DNA of 64,000 nt from Kumtagia sp052180275 (GCF_052180275.1 NZ_CP197465.1:2976001-3040000); one strand, 5' to 3'. Shown: positions 31,340 through 40,509, counted from the first letter of the stretch. The notes: generated by a model not told the origin, from the letters alone. Made by a program: numbers and translations.

Positions 31340-31825
31340 ATGGCTGAAAAGCTATTCACACTCAATGGGTTAGCGGAGAAGCTGGGGCGCGACCGTCGTA
31401 CAGTCACCGCCGCTTTACGCGGCGTGACACCTGATGGGCGTGCTGGGCGCTACGACGGATGGAGCCTCGCAACAGCATGGCGCCACCTGGACAAGGTCTC
31501 TCGCAACTCGGAACGGTCTGAAACGAAGCACGCTGACCTGATATTCGATAGGCTGGACGCCTGGCCTGAGATCTACGGCGATGACGACAAGGACGAGATG
31601 CTGTTCGATTTCGATGTGGCCGCTCCGCTGATGCGCCTCGATTCGGAGCAACTTTTGCTCTGCCTGCGCGCCGGCATGCCATACGCGCAACGGGGTCATT
31701 TTGGCACCGGGAAAGGCTTTACGATCAGGATCGCGTGGGCCATCGAATGGATGACAATGACAGCCGCCTCTCTCAAGAGAGAGGGCAGTTTCCAGCTCTT
31801 GGAGAAGCTCGGTTTAGCGCAATAA
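31340..31825 (+). CDS. Helix-turn-helix protein, terminase small subunit-like
   Basis: The protein has 161 residues. The N-terminal LFTLNGLAEKLGRDRRTVTAAL and the following GRYDGWSLATAWRHL resemble the Nu1-type winged helix with which terminase small subunits read cos. The rest is helical and acidic with no known motif. The start ATG is at 31340 behind AGGGGAAG. The upstream G-rich region would be the DNA target if the assignment is right. No large terminase follows, which is odd. Confidence 0.5.
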   Translation: MAEKLFTLNGLAEKLGRDRRTVTAALRGVTPDGRAGRYDGWSLATAWRHLDKVSRNSERSETKHADLIFDRLDAWPEIYGDDDKDEMLFDFDVAAPLMRLDSEQLLLCLRAGMPYAQRGHFGTGKGFTIRIAWAIEWMTMTAASLKREGSFQLLEKLGLAQ

Positions 31826-31832
31826 CCGCGCC

Positions 31833-32189
31833 GTGACCTCGCCCATCGCCCTCGCTAAGATCATCGCGGCTGTCGCGACGGATGCCGACACCGACGACCT
31901 GGCGGCCGTCCGACGTATCGTCGACGAAGAGTTGCAGCGGCGGCAATCGGGCGGTCGAGTGGTGATCGAACATCCACCGTCGATCAGTGCCCGCCCTGAC
32001 CGTCTGATAACCATCAAAGAGGCAGCATCGATCGCGCGGAAGACGGCCGGCACCGTCAACATGTGGTGCGCAACCTATGGGAAGGATCATGCTTTCGCTT
32101 CGAAGATCAACGGCCGGGGAAGCTGGCTGATCTCAGAAAGCGCCTTTCGAAACTATCTCGCAGGCCGGTCGAACCATAAAAAATCGTAG
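31833..32189 (+). CDS. Small DNA-binding (excisionase-fold) protein
   Basis: This 118-residue protein starts at a GTG. Residues of about 55-110 (RLITIKEAASIARKTAGTVNMWC, then INGRGSWLISESAFRNYLAG) form a MerR/excisionase-type helix-turn-helix with wing. It lies 7 bases behind the preceding helix-turn-helix gene. A regulatory or packaging role is an inference. Confidence 0.6.
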   Translation: MTSPIALAKIIAAVATDADTDDLAAVRRIVDEELQRRQSGGRVVIEHPPSISARPDRLITIKEAASIARKTAGTVNMWCATYGKDHAFASKINGRGSWLISESAFRNYLAGRSNHKKS

Positions 32190-32248
32190 GAAATCCGAGA
32201 ATTTCCGAAATGGCCTTTTGACGTTCAATCGCTCACCCTTTTCAGCAG

Positions 32249-33241
32249 ATGAAGGGAAGGCCGATGGACCTGAAGGACATTCTCGGATTTTTGCGCAAGC
32301 CGAAGCCGAAGCTTGCCGAGCTTCGCGACCGTGCGGCCGCGTTGCCGTCCGAGATCGATACCGCCGAGCGCGCTGCCGATGCCTTGGAGCGGCGCCGCCG
32401 GGACATGCTGCTGACGGCGACCGACGCCGAACTTTCCACCATCGATGCCGACATTGCCGCTGCCAATCGCGGTATCGAACGGCTGTTCGCGGTCAAAGAT
32501 GCGCTCGCGGAAAAGCTGGCCGCGGCGGAGGCCGAAGACGCCGAAACTCAGAGGAAGCGGAAATACGAGGCCGCGTTGGCTGCACATGCCGAAGGTCTCA
32601 CCGCCCTGCGCGACTACGTCCCCGCGGCCCAAACGATTATCGATGTCATCCGCCGGATTGCCGCCGCCGAGCGCATCATCGCCGCTGCCAACAGCGATTT
32701 GCCGACCGGCTCGGCCAAGATCGAATCGCCAGAACAGACGGCACGCGGCATCCCCGGCACGTCGACCATCGAACTGTCGCGGAAGCCGCAGGCGTGGGCA
32801 TGGCACTACGCAGGCACCAACGAACAATGGGGATTTGTCGACGAGGGCCTTCTCGCAACCTGCCCTGTACAGGAGGAGAACGGCCGACACTACATCGAAA
32901 CCCGCGTTCACAGCAACTACACCCAGTTGAATAAGTACTTGGTCGAGAAAAGACGCCGGATCGAAATTCGAACGCAACTCGGTCTCTCGCCCCATCTGCC
33001 AATTCCCTTGGCCGGCTCCGTAACTTTGCCGGGCTTCGCGCCCGGTGCCGATGATCTATGGCGGCCGGTCGGCAGCATCGGCGGCCTCTACGGAGAACTC
33101 GGCAGCGGTGCGGATACCGTTCTGGCGCAGGTCGAGGCGCTTGCGGAAGCCTCGCGCCGCCGTCCGAAGGATCCCCGCGGCGAGCTGGTGGTAAACGTCA
33201 CCCACGAGATCGAGGCCCGCAACAGCGGCGCGGTGGAGTAG
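32249..33241 (+). CDS. Coiled-coil hypothetical phage protein
   Basis: The protein has 330 residues. Residues of about 20-120 are heptad-rich (LAELRDRAAALPSEID, then LSTIDADIAAANRGIERLF, DALAEKLAAAEAEDAE) and should form a coiled coil. Residues 165-330 look globular (WAWHYAGTNEQWGFVDEGLL, HSNYTQLNKYLVEKRRRIEI). This gene occupies the place where portal or scaffold genes stand in complete phages, but no portal motif is seen. It ends 5 bases before the peptidase-fusion gene. Confidence 0.6.
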   Translation: MKGRPMDLKDILGFLRKPKPKLAELRDRAAALPSEIDTAERAADALERRRRDMLLTATDAELSTIDADIAAANRGIERLFAVKDALAEKLAAAEAEDAETQRKRKYEAALAAHAEGLTALRDYVPAAQTIIDVIRRIAAAERIIAAANSDLPTGSAKIESPEQTARGIPGTSTIELSRKPQAWAWHYAGTNEQWGFVDEGLLATCPVQEENGRHYIETRVHSNYTQLNKYLVEKRRRIEIRTQLGLSPHLPIPLAGSVTLPGFAPGADDLWRPVGSIGGLYGELGSGADTVLAQVEALAEASRRRPKDPRGELVVNVTHEIEARNSGAVE

Positions 33242-33246
33242 CCCAG

Positions 33247-34494
33247 ATGTGGCGTTCCATCCAATTTCCAGTGGGCCAGGCTATTCCCGAAACCGACCGC
33301 TTTCGTGAGATTTCGCTGCATGAGGCCGCGCATGCAGTCATCGGCCACGTTAACGGCCAAAGTGTTGAACGCATTGTTGTCGGGAGCGACAGGACCGGAA
33401 TCCCCGACTTCGATGGGTTCTCAGAGCTTGGACCGCGCCACGATGCTCATACCTACGCCGAGCGCAGGACTGGACTGATCAGAGATATATCCGTCCATCT
33501 CGCCGGGCCGCTGGCAAGCGCAACGGTGGTCGATCCGAAACGCGCTCTGGATGGCGGGCGATACGACGTAAAGAACATCGTCCTGGATCTCGAGGGCCTG
33601 CGCCTCATCAACAACCTCAGCGCGCTAGAATCTGTAATCCGTATGTCGATTGCGACAACCCGCGCAGAACTCAAGTATCGCTGGAACTACATAGAACGTC
33701 TGGCAGCGGAGCTTTTGCGCGTTCGCGACATGCGGGGCGCTGCAATCCTGCCTTTCCTTCCCGCTGAACGCTACTCGCATGTAATAACACCCTTGGCGGC
33801 TCGGAATGTTGAAACCCGAAAGGCTCCAGCCGAACTACCGATGCAGCACCGGCTGGCCCCCCTGACCGAGGTTGCGACATCGAATCGGACGTTTAATCTC
33901 GTGTTTTCGACGGGTGCGAAGGTCCGCCGCCGCAAGTGGGTTGGCTGGGACACGGTCGTCCCGTTCGATGAAACGCTGCTTGTCAGCAAGGACGCCGTCG
34001 ACCTCTCGCGCATGAACGCCGGTGCACCGGTGCTTGATAGCCACAACCTCTATTCCACGGCGGCGCAGTTGGCTGTAGTTGATCGCGCCTGGATTAACGG
34101 CAGTGAGGCTTGGGCCACTGTCCGCTTCCCATCGGCCGGCGTCGATAAGGCCGCAGATCGCGTTTTCAACCTAGTTGCCGAGCGCATCATCAAGAACGTG
34201 TCGGTCGGTTATAGCATCGACCAGGTCCGCATCGTCGAGGCGCAGAACAAGGGTCAAGTCGAGCAACACATCGTGGAGCGCTGGACGCCTTACGAGGTGT
34301 CTTTCGTGACCGTGCCGGCCGACGCGGAAGCTCAGGTCAGGTCGGCGGAGGCGCAATTCCCTATCGCCGTAAGGGTCGCGCCGGAACCGATGCATGAGCC
34401 GCCCGCAGTCAGCTACAGCGCTGCCGATATTGGTCTCGCCGGCATCACTGTCGAGACCGTGCTCCTGCATGAACTGCAGAAGGCCCGGAAATGA
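33247..34494 (+). CDS. M41-like metallopeptidase fused to prohead protease domain
   Basis: The protein has 415 residues and two dissimilar protease parts. Residues 1-165 resemble the FtsH peptidase (M41): SLHEAAHAVIGH gives the zinc motif H25-E26-x-x-H29, LAGPLASATVV matches the LAGRAAEE helix, and Asp107 in GGRYD is at the place of the third zinc ligand. No AAA domain is present. Residues of about 205-375 resemble the prohead protease of Mu-like and HK97-type phages: FSTGAKVRR, MNAGAPVLDSHN with His266, NVSVGYS with Ser319, then ERWTPYEVSFVTVPADAEAQ. The start ATG at 33247 follows the previous gene by 5 bases. No capsid gene follows. A deletion-born fusion or a purposeful dual protease are both possible. 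Confidence 0.72.
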   Translation: MWRSIQFPVGQAIPETDRFREISLHEAAHAVIGHVNGQSVERIVVGSDRTGIPDFDGFSELGPRHDAHTYAERRTGLIRDISVHLAGPLASATVVDPKRALDGGRYDVKNIVLDLEGLRLINNLSALESVIRMSIATTRAELKYRWNYIERLAAELLRVRDMRGAAILPFLPAERYSHVITPLAARNVETRKAPAELPMQHRLAPLTEVATSNRTFNLVFSTGAKVRRRKWVGWDTVVPFDETLLVSKDAVDLSRMNAGAPVLDSHNLYSTAAQLAVVDRAWINGSEAWATVRFPSAGVDKAADRVFNLVAERIIKNVSVGYSIDQVRIVEAQNKGQVEQHIVERWTPYEVSFVTVPADAEAQVRSAEAQFPIAVRVAPEPMHEPPAVSYSAADIGLAGITVETVLLHELQKARK

Positions 34495-34838
34495 CGACTT
34501 CACTCGAATCCCGTATTTCCTATACCGTCTCGCTCGCCGCGACGCTCGACTTCGCGTACCGTGCACTGCATCAGCCCGACGCTGACGAAATCAAGGTCGT
34601 TGAGGCGATGATCGCATCCGCCGCGCTTTTCAAAGAATGGCGCGCGGTGGCCGACATCGATCCCGCAACGACGGATGCCCGGCGCCGCGATATCGATCGC
34701 CTGGCAGGTCAAAGTGCCGAGCAGATCATCACCATGGCATTGCATATCGCCGCGGCGACCCGCGGCTTGCAGGTCGACCTTATGGTGACGCAGACGCTCA
34801 CCCATCTCGACCGCCGCAATTGCGGTTCTGTCCAATGA
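34491..34838 (+). CDS. Hypothetical phage protein
   Basis: This 115-residue, mainly helical protein (ISYTVSLAATLDFAYRALHQ, then EIKVVEAMIASAALFKEW, SAEQIITMALHIAAATRG) matches no family. It overlaps the peptidase-fusion gene upstream and the micro-ORF downstream by ATGA, which supports its start and reality. Confidence 0.6.
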   Translation: MTTSLESRISYTVSLAATLDFAYRALHQPDADEIKVVEAMIASAALFKEWRAVADIDPATTDARRRDIDRLAGQSAEQIITMALHIAAATRGLQVDLMVTQTLTHLDRRNCGSVQ

Positions 34839-34942
34839 AAGATTCGGCGGTTTCCATGCCCGCCGATGTAGCGCGCTCCTCGCGCGCTTGGCGTCGCCGC
34901 TGCCGGCGCGGCGGCGGCGCCTACCTTACGGTGAGCCCATGA
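34835..34942 (+). CDS. Micro-ORF in coupled chain
   Basis: This 35-residue frame is coupled at both ends: its ATG overlaps the TGA of the gene before, and its TGA overlaps the ATG of the gene after. The peptide is basic in the middle (AWRRRCRRGGG) and has no domain. It may only carry ribosomes across a GC-rich hairpin, but the double overlap suggests selection. Confidence 0.4.
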   Translation: MKDSAVSMPADVARSSRAWRRRCRRGGGAYLTVSP

Positions 34943-35301
34943 ACGCGCTCGCCGGCCTGCCCGCCCTCGCAACCCACAATCGACGCGCCGCCCGTGTCAA
35001 GCTGCGGCTCGATGCCTTTCACGCGCTGTTCGACCGCGCCATGCTGATCACCTCGACGCCGGCCGATGTCGACGCCGCTCTTCGTGCCGGACGGCGCGCA
35101 TTCAACGTCTGGCGGCAAGCCGACCGACTGCACCCGTGTCCGGATCCTGACAGTGCCGCCATCATCGACAGAGCGGCACGCGAGGCTGCGGAACTGCTGG
35201 GTCGGCGCCGTGTCGAGATCGCCGCCGCCGATCGCGGCGTCACTGTCAACCAAGTCATCGACGCCATCGAGCGCCGCCTTGAAATCAGAAGGATCAATTG
35301 A
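34939..35301 (+). CDS. Hypothetical phage protein
   Basis: This 120-residue helical protein (ALATHNRRAARVKLRLDAFHALFDR, split as RRAARVKLRLDAF and HALFDRAMLI; then DVDAALRAGRRAFNVWRQA, VTVNQVIDAIERRLEIRR) has no known domain. It is coupled to the preceding micro-ORF and directly followed (0 bases) by the GTG of the tail-fibre-like gene. Confidence 0.6.
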   Translation: MNALAGLPALATHNRRAARVKLRLDAFHALFDRAMLITSTPADVDAALRAGRRAFNVWRQADRLHPCPDPDSAAIIDRAAREAAELLGRRRVEIAAADRGVTVNQVIDAIERRLEIRRIN

Positions 35302-36546
35302 GTGGTCGGCAACTTCAATCCCAAGGATAACGATTTCTCAACTTCCATCCGGCCCGCCCACGTCAACACCGACGCCGGTGTTGAAAAGTGGGCGTCCAAT
35401 GCTGGACCTGGCACCCGTATCCACGATCAGGATTGGAATAGCATCATTGCCCAATTCAGAAACGCCCGCGCCTACTTCAGCATAACGGACGTTGAAGGGG
35501 ACGACACTCTTCTGCGGCAACTCCTGTTGCGCGCGATACAGCCCAGCAAGAATTACATTCTCAATCCGAGCTTCGATATCTGGCAGAGTGGGGTCACACA
35601 ATCGGGTGCAGGCGTTGCAACATCGGCTTACGCCGCAGCCGACCTATGGAAGGTGCGAGGCGCGTCCGGCAGTACCTATTCTCGCCAGGCGGGTTTCTCC
35701 GGCTCGCGCTACTGCATGCGCGTCGGGGTCGATCCTGGCGCCAGCACCAACAGCGACGCGAGGCGTGTCGGGCAGGCGCTGCCACGCGAACTTGTTCTGC
35801 AGTTGGCCGGTAAGAAGGTTGTTCTCTCTGCCGATATCCGCGCCGGTGCTGATTTTTCGGGGACAAGTATCAGCGCCACGATCTCCACCGGCACCGCCAG
35901 CGGGGATGAGCAATTCGGGATGGATTTGGGCAGTAGTGTCGCGTTTGCAACGGGTGGCGTCAGTTCCGGCCAACTCGGCCCGAAGGTCATCAGTCCGACG
36001 GCCCAGCGCCACACGTTTGCACCTTACATCATCCCCGCCAACGCCACGCATCTCGCTATCAGATTTCTGTACGGCGCAGGCGTCGTGGGAACAGCTGGCG
36101 CCAACGACTATTTCGAGATCACGAACGTCAAGCTGGAAGTCGGGGACCTGGCGACGCCGTTCGAGGTGCCCGATCTCGCGGTACAGCGGGCGTGGGCGCT
36201 GCGATACTACCAACAGAGCCCGAACGCCGCGACCGCGCCGGCGCAAAACCTGGGCGCTGGTACCGGCGAATTCACTTTCCCCGCTCCCGTAGCTGGAGCG
36301 AACACCGAACGCGCGCCGCGCATCATATTCCCGGTCCCGATGCGAGGTACCCCGGCGGTCACCCTCTATAATCCCGCAGCTGCCAATGCCCAGGTTCGCG
36401 ACCTCACGGCCGGCGCCGATTGCTCAGCGGCGGCGGCTTCGGCGATCACCGAGAAGGGTTTCGACCTCGCGTGCACCGGGAACGCCTCCACCGTCGTCGG
36501 CGGCAAGCTGGGTGTCCATTGGGCCGCCGACGCCAGGAACTTGTAG
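35302..36546 (+). CDS. Tail-fibre-like phage protein
   Basis: This 414-residue protein starts at a GTG. The central part has the pattern NYILNPSFDIWQSG, AADLWKVRG, YSRQAGFSGSRYCMRVGVD, then YFEITNVKLEVGDLATPFE. This is the carbohydrate-binding-like module found in many phage tail fibres and neck appendages. A C-terminal beta-rich part (AAANAQVRDLTAG, GGKLGVHWAADA) fits a receptor-binding tip. It is one of few clear virion genes in the island. Confidence 0.72.
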   Translation: MVGNFNPKDNDFSTSIRPAHVNTDAGVEKWASNAGPGTRIHDQDWNSIIAQFRNARAYFSITDVEGDDTLLRQLLLRAIQPSKNYILNPSFDIWQSGVTQSGAGVATSAYAAADLWKVRGASGSTYSRQAGFSGSRYCMRVGVDPGASTNSDARRVGQALPRELVLQLAGKKVVLSADIRAGADFSGTSISATISTGTASGDEQFGMDLGSSVAFATGGVSSGQLGPKVISPTAQRHTFAPYIIPANATHLAIRFLYGAGVVGTAGANDYFEITNVKLEVGDLATPFEVPDLAVQRAWALRYYQQSPNAATAPAQNLGAGTGEFTFPAPVAGANTERAPRIIFPVPMRGTPAVTLYNPAAANAQVRDLTAGADCSAAAASAITEKGFDLACTGNASTVVGGKLGVHWAADARNL

Positions 36547-36564
36547 CTTTCGGAGTTCACACTA

Positions 36565-37896
36565 ATGACCGCGTGTCGCGCCTGGCCGGATTTCATGAAG
36601 CCGGCATCCTTCAAGGGTGTAAATTTCGAGATCGAAAGTGACACCGTCTCCGGTGGACGCCGCGTTGTCACGCATGAATATCCGAGCCGAGAAAGCTGGG
36701 ATAACGAGGACCTCGGGCGTCTGCACCAACGCGTAGCCGTCAATGGTTACGTCCATGGTGATGACTGTCACACTCAAGCTCAGAGGCTCATGGATAAATG
36801 TTCAGAACCAGGCGCTGGGTTTCTCGATCTATCGAGTCGCGGTGCCCATGGTATGTCCTACGCCCGTTGCTTGACCTGTCACTCGACCTTCGAGGCCGAT
36901 GCGATGGGCCGCATCCTGATCGAGATGGACTTCGTTCTCGAAGCCCCGGGGCGCGGCGGGCTGGTTTCCGTGATCCTGCTGGCGGGATCCGTGCTCAACG
37001 CCAACGCGCTGGCGGAGCTAGCGCTGCAGGCTCTCTTTGGCCGCACGTTCGATTCTTTGATGCGGCGGTTTTCGCCGGTCTCCATAGTGCCCGCGGTAGC
37101 GCGGGACGCAGCGGCGGAGACGATCAGGCTTTCCGCCGCGGCATTGACGACGGTGCGTCGGTCGATCCGCTTCAAGAGCACCGCACAGGCGTCGAAGGCC
37201 GAACTCTTGATCAGGCAGATCGCTGCAGATGCCACGATGCTCGCCTATCAGGGCAATCGCGCCGATCTCGTCGCCAACAATCGGTTCGTTGCCGATCAGG
37301 AAGTCGCGGTATCCGGCTTCTCGGTGGCGGTCTCGGAGATATTTCGCGCCATCCAAGACGGCGCCGCCGACAAGGCGGAACTGGCGCGTGTTCTGGAGCC
37401 GTTGATCACCTTTGCGCCGCAGCCGATTACGTCGCCATATGATTGTCTTTCGGTGAGGGCCGAAAAGGCGCTGACGGCCGACGTCGCGGCGCTGGTCCGG
37501 CGCCTCGCCCTTCTGCACCGCTGCGAGGCCATGATCGGCATCACCTACGGTTCGCGTGCCGATGCCCTGGCCGCGCGGGAGGCGGTTGCGGGCGGCTTTT
37601 CGAATGAGTTGGCGACGCTCGACGATCCGGATGCTTCTGCCGGGATGATCAATGCACGGGATGCCGCCGTGACCTATCTCTCGCGCGTCGGCGCGGAGTT
37701 GCCGGAAACTGTCATCGTCAAGCTCGACGTTTCCATGCCGGCGGCGGTTCTGGCAACAGCCCTTTACAACGACGCTTCGCGGGACGTTGAACTCGTCACC
37801 CGAAACGCCGTTTCCCACCCCTTGTACATGCCGCTTGAAGTCGAGGCGATACGGCCCGGAGCCAAGAAGTCCGGAAGACGCTTGGGGTCACGGTGA
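36565..37896 (+). CDS. Mu gpN-like DNA circularisation/tail protein
   Basis: This 443-residue protein has an N-terminal domain (residues 1-95) of the DNA_circ_N family: FKGVNFEIESDTVSGGRRVV, HEYPSRESWDNEDLGR, then GDDCHTQAQRLMDKCSEPGAG. In Mu this protein is a tail/baseplate component also linked to DNA circularisation. The rest is helical (VARDAAAETIRLSAAAL, AEKALTADVAALVRRLA). The start ATG is at 36565. Neither the tape measure nor the gpP-type baseplate gene normally beside it is present. Confidence 0.8.
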   Translation: MTACRAWPDFMKPASFKGVNFEIESDTVSGGRRVVTHEYPSRESWDNEDLGRLHQRVAVNGYVHGDDCHTQAQRLMDKCSEPGAGFLDLSSRGAHGMSYARCLTCHSTFEADAMGRILIEMDFVLEAPGRGGLVSVILLAGSVLNANALAELALQALFGRTFDSLMRRFSPVSIVPAVARDAAAETIRLSAAALTTVRRSIRFKSTAQASKAELLIRQIAADATMLAYQGNRADLVANNRFVADQEVAVSGFSVAVSEIFRAIQDGAADKAELARVLEPLITFAPQPITSPYDCLSVRAEKALTADVAALVRRLALLHRCEAMIGITYGSRADALAAREAVAGGFSNELATLDDPDASAGMINARDAAVTYLSRVGAELPETVIVKLDVSMPAAVLATALYNDASRDVELVTRNAVSHPLYMPLEVEAIRPGAKKSGRRLGSR

Positions 37897-37900
37897 TCTG

Positions 37901-38437
37901 ATGCCCCGCGCACGGAAAGGCCAGTGGGGTTGCGACATCCACAAGATCGCCCAGCAGTGCGGCGTTCACCTCGTCGAGCCCAAGGATTACCGGGCCGATG
38001 CTCACCGGCCGCCCGGCATGTGCGCTTCAAAGGGCACGCTCAAAGAGATCGGCATCGCCCACGGTGAGGCGCACCTCGCCCTCGTGCTGCGCCTCTTCAC
38101 GGAAACCGGAAACGGCTTGGCGCTGTTCTCGGATGCCCTCAAGGCCGTGTCGGCCGTCGTGCTGTCCGGCCGTGTCGATGTCGACGGCGCGCTGTTCGAA
38201 GCGTTCGACCAGGTCAACCTGCTTGAGCTCCGCAAATGGGCCACGGCGCTCCGGTCCAAGGAAGCCCCGACGATCGCGCTGATGACCTCTGCACTGCTCT
38301 GGCGCTTGGCGCCGCCTGATAAACTCTTTCCGCGTATCGATCCGGAGGAAGCCGCACGGAAAGCCGAGAGATTGGCGATTTTGCGCAAGAGCCGTGCGAA
38401 CAGCCGGAAGCGCCGCCTTGCACGTGAGGCAGCATGA
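37901..38437 (+). CDS. Hypothetical protein, paralogue of the next gene
   Basis: The protein has 178 residues. The central block GTLKEIGIAHGEAHLALVLRL aligns with AVTTISRIISRHGEAHTRLVL in the next gene, followed in both by a GN-containing turn and a long helix. The C-terminus is basic (ILRKSRANSRKRRLAREAA). Such proteins occur in rhizobial prophages without known function. It begins 5 bases after the gpN-like gene and overlaps the next gene by ATGA. Confidence 0.62.
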   Translation: MPRARKGQWGCDIHKIAQQCGVHLVEPKDYRADAHRPPGMCASKGTLKEIGIAHGEAHLALVLRLFTETGNGLALFSDALKAVSAVVLSGRVDVDGALFEAFDQVNLLELRKWATALRSKEAPTIALMTSALLWRLAPPDKLFPRIDPEEAARKAERLAILRKSRANSRKRRLAREAA

Positions 38438-39102
38438 CGGATCCTCGCGTGAAGGCTCTCTGCGATGAATTCGATATCGAGGTGATCGACGGCCGTCGCT
38501 ATCCCGAGCCCGGTCAGACGCGCGCGGTCACCACGATCTCGCGCATCATCAGCCGCCATGGGGAGGCCCATACGCGGCTCGTGCTGATGACCCTGGCCGA
38601 GGGCAAGGGCAACCAATGGCTGATCGACGAGGTGACGCTATGGTGCATCAGCGACCTGGTCCGCGCCTGTGCCGACATCGTCGAAGAACGCCCGTCCGAC
38701 TTCCTCGATCTGATGGATCAAGTTCCGCTCGGTCCCTACCTGGCGATCACGAATGAGCTGCGCTCGGTCGTCCGCCCGCAGCGCGCCGCGCTGGTCGGAA
38801 TGATTTACCTACATGTCCGCCGGCTCCGCGACGACAGCCTCACCGGCAAGGCGGCCGACTATCATAAGGCCAGCCGTACCAATGCCAGCGAGCGGGAGAA
38901 GGGCCGTCCGCCGTTCAGCCGTTGCTGGCGGACGCCGCAGGAGCGCATCGAGGTCGGCCGGCAGCTCATGGCGAAGAAAGCCGAGTTGCCGCGCGGCGAG
39001 TTCGCCCGCTGGCTGGAGGGGCAGGAGGGCATCGCGGCCAAGACTGCCCACAAATACATGAAATTGGCGCGGGAGGCCGGCGCCGGTGTCGGTCACAACT
39101 AA
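38434..39102 (+). CDS. Hypothetical protein with DUF3102-like C-terminus
   Basis: The protein has 222 residues. Its N-terminal half is a paralogue of the preceding protein (shared RHGEAH block). The C-terminal 50 residues (RIEVGRQLMAKKAELPRGEF, then TAHKYMKLAREAG) resemble the DUF3102/phage helix-turn-helix pattern in which LMxxKxxLxHGxF precedes a TAxxYMxLA recognition helix. DNA binding is likely. The pair probably arose by duplication, with the DNA-binding end present in only one copy. Confidence 0.62.
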   Translation: MTDPRVKALCDEFDIEVIDGRRYPEPGQTRAVTTISRIISRHGEAHTRLVLMTLAEGKGNQWLIDEVTLWCISDLVRACADIVEERPSDFLDLMDQVPLGPYLAITNELRSVVRPQRAALVGMIYLHVRRLRDDSLTGKAADYHKASRTNASEREKGRPPFSRCWRTPQERIEVGRQLMAKKAELPRGEFARWLEGQEGIAAKTAHKYMKLAREAGAGVGHN

Positions 39103-40495
39103 TTTCGGGTGCTGGTCGATCGGCGTCCAGCGGTTCGGTGACGAGATCAGAATGACGCCCACCGACATCGAACCGTTCATTGGCCCGACGCTCGCCGGCT
39201 GGGCGGGCGAAACGACCTGCCTCTATCTGAGCAACATCCTGCAGAATCGCGATGATGCCCGGCTCTGCCGCGCCGTGCTGATGGGCGATAGCGGCAAGGC
39301 CTATGCCGGTGATGATCAGCTTTGCATCGACGTTGACCAGCTCGGCGCCACGGCCGACCTGATGGTCGCCCCGAAGGTGTATTGCGGTGATCTTGCGACC
39401 GTAGCGCTGACAGTTCGTGTTGCCCGCCGCGCGCCGCCGATGGCTCCCGATCTCACCGAAAGAGAGATGGTGCGCGTCGCGCCGGCCGCCGGCAAGTTGG
39501 TTCCCGATGAGGAGACCGGCGGCTTCTTTCCGCCAGAAGGTCGGACGGTCCCGCGGACACCTTACATCGAGCGCCGCCTGCAGGATGGCAGTCTGGTCAT
39601 CGACGGTGCTCCCGATCTCGGCCTCGTCATCATGCCGATCGGCGATAGCATCACCTCATTCAGCGGTGCCGCCTGGCTCGACAAGCTGTTGCGCGAGCGC
39701 GGATATCGTCCCCGGTTCACCGGCACTTTGCAGGAATACAGTCTCGACATGGTCAGATTCGGCGGCCCCCTTGGTGAGGGGCGTCCGAGTTGGAAAGCCG
39801 GAGAAATCACGAATCACGTCACCGGCCGGCCGATCATCGGTGGACCTGGCGGCCCTACGACCGTCGCCAAGTTTTTCGCAAAGACATGGCCGCACTGGCC
39901 CCAAGAGGTGAATTCACTCGGTCGCGCGGCAAAGCCTTCGGACGACCCGGCCGACGTGGTCAACGGCCAGGTGCTCGACTTTGGCTTTTACTTTCAGCGC
40001 TTCGCCGAAGGCGCCACCGGCGTTCCGCCGGGGCGAGGCGTCGTGAAGCCGACCACATACCTCTGGGGGTTCGGGACGAACGAGATCAAAACCGGGACGG
40101 CCGAAGAAATCGAAGCCTTAGCCTACGCATCCGACGCCTATTTCTATCGCCGCGTCCGCGCCTTCGATCCGTCGGCGTCGATCATTCGGTGGATGCCGGG
40201 CACGTTCCGGGATCCTGTTCGCGACCAGATTTGGACCGGCAAGTACATCCCGCTGCTCAAGGGCGTCATGCGCGCCATCGCAGAGCGCAACGATGCCGGC
40301 ATCACGCTTTGCCCGTCATGGGCATTCGCCGACCAGGGCGGGCTTGGCTACCCGTTGCGAGAGGCGACGCCGGACCCGATCACCGGCGTCCGGCGAACCG
40401 GTTCCAGCGGCGACGCACACCCGCAAGACAGGTTGCGCGAGGAGATGTTTAAGGCGGTGGCGGCGTACATCGTCACGGCACCCCGTGGTGCTTGA
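39086..40495 (+). CDS. SGNH-hydrolase phage protein
   Basis: This 469-residue protein starts at a GTG that overlaps the preceding gene by 17 bases (ATG 39152 is an alternative). Residues 1-110 form a separate N-terminal domain. The hydrolase part has block I IGDSIT with Ser188, GTNE at 330-333 (block III), and GDAHPQD with Asp443 and His445, the D-x-H-P spacing of carbohydrate-esterase-like members. A tail-borne enzyme that removes acyl groups from surface polysaccharide is plausible. A hairpin at 40559-40580 follows the gene. Confidence 0.75.
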   Translation: MSVTTNFGCWSIGVQRFGDEIRMTPTDIEPFIGPTLAGWAGETTCLYLSNILQNRDDARLCRAVLMGDSGKAYAGDDQLCIDVDQLGATADLMVAPKVYCGDLATVALTVRVARRAPPMAPDLTEREMVRVAPAAGKLVPDEETGGFFPPEGRTVPRTPYIERRLQDGSLVIDGAPDLGLVIMPIGDSITSFSGAAWLDKLLRERGYRPRFTGTLQEYSLDMVRFGGPLGEGRPSWKAGEITNHVTGRPIIGGPGGPTTVAKFFAKTWPHWPQEVNSLGRAAKPSDDPADVVNGQVLDFGFYFQRFAEGATGVPPGRGVVKPTTYLWGFGTNEIKTGTAEEIEALAYASDAYFYRRVRAFDPSASIIRWMPGTFRDPVRDQIWTGKYIPLLKGVMRAIAERNDAGITLCPSWAFADQGGLGYPLREATPDPITGVRRTGSSGDAHPQDRLREEMFKAVAAYIVTAPRGA

Positions 40496-40509
40496 CGCGG
40501 ACATTTTGC

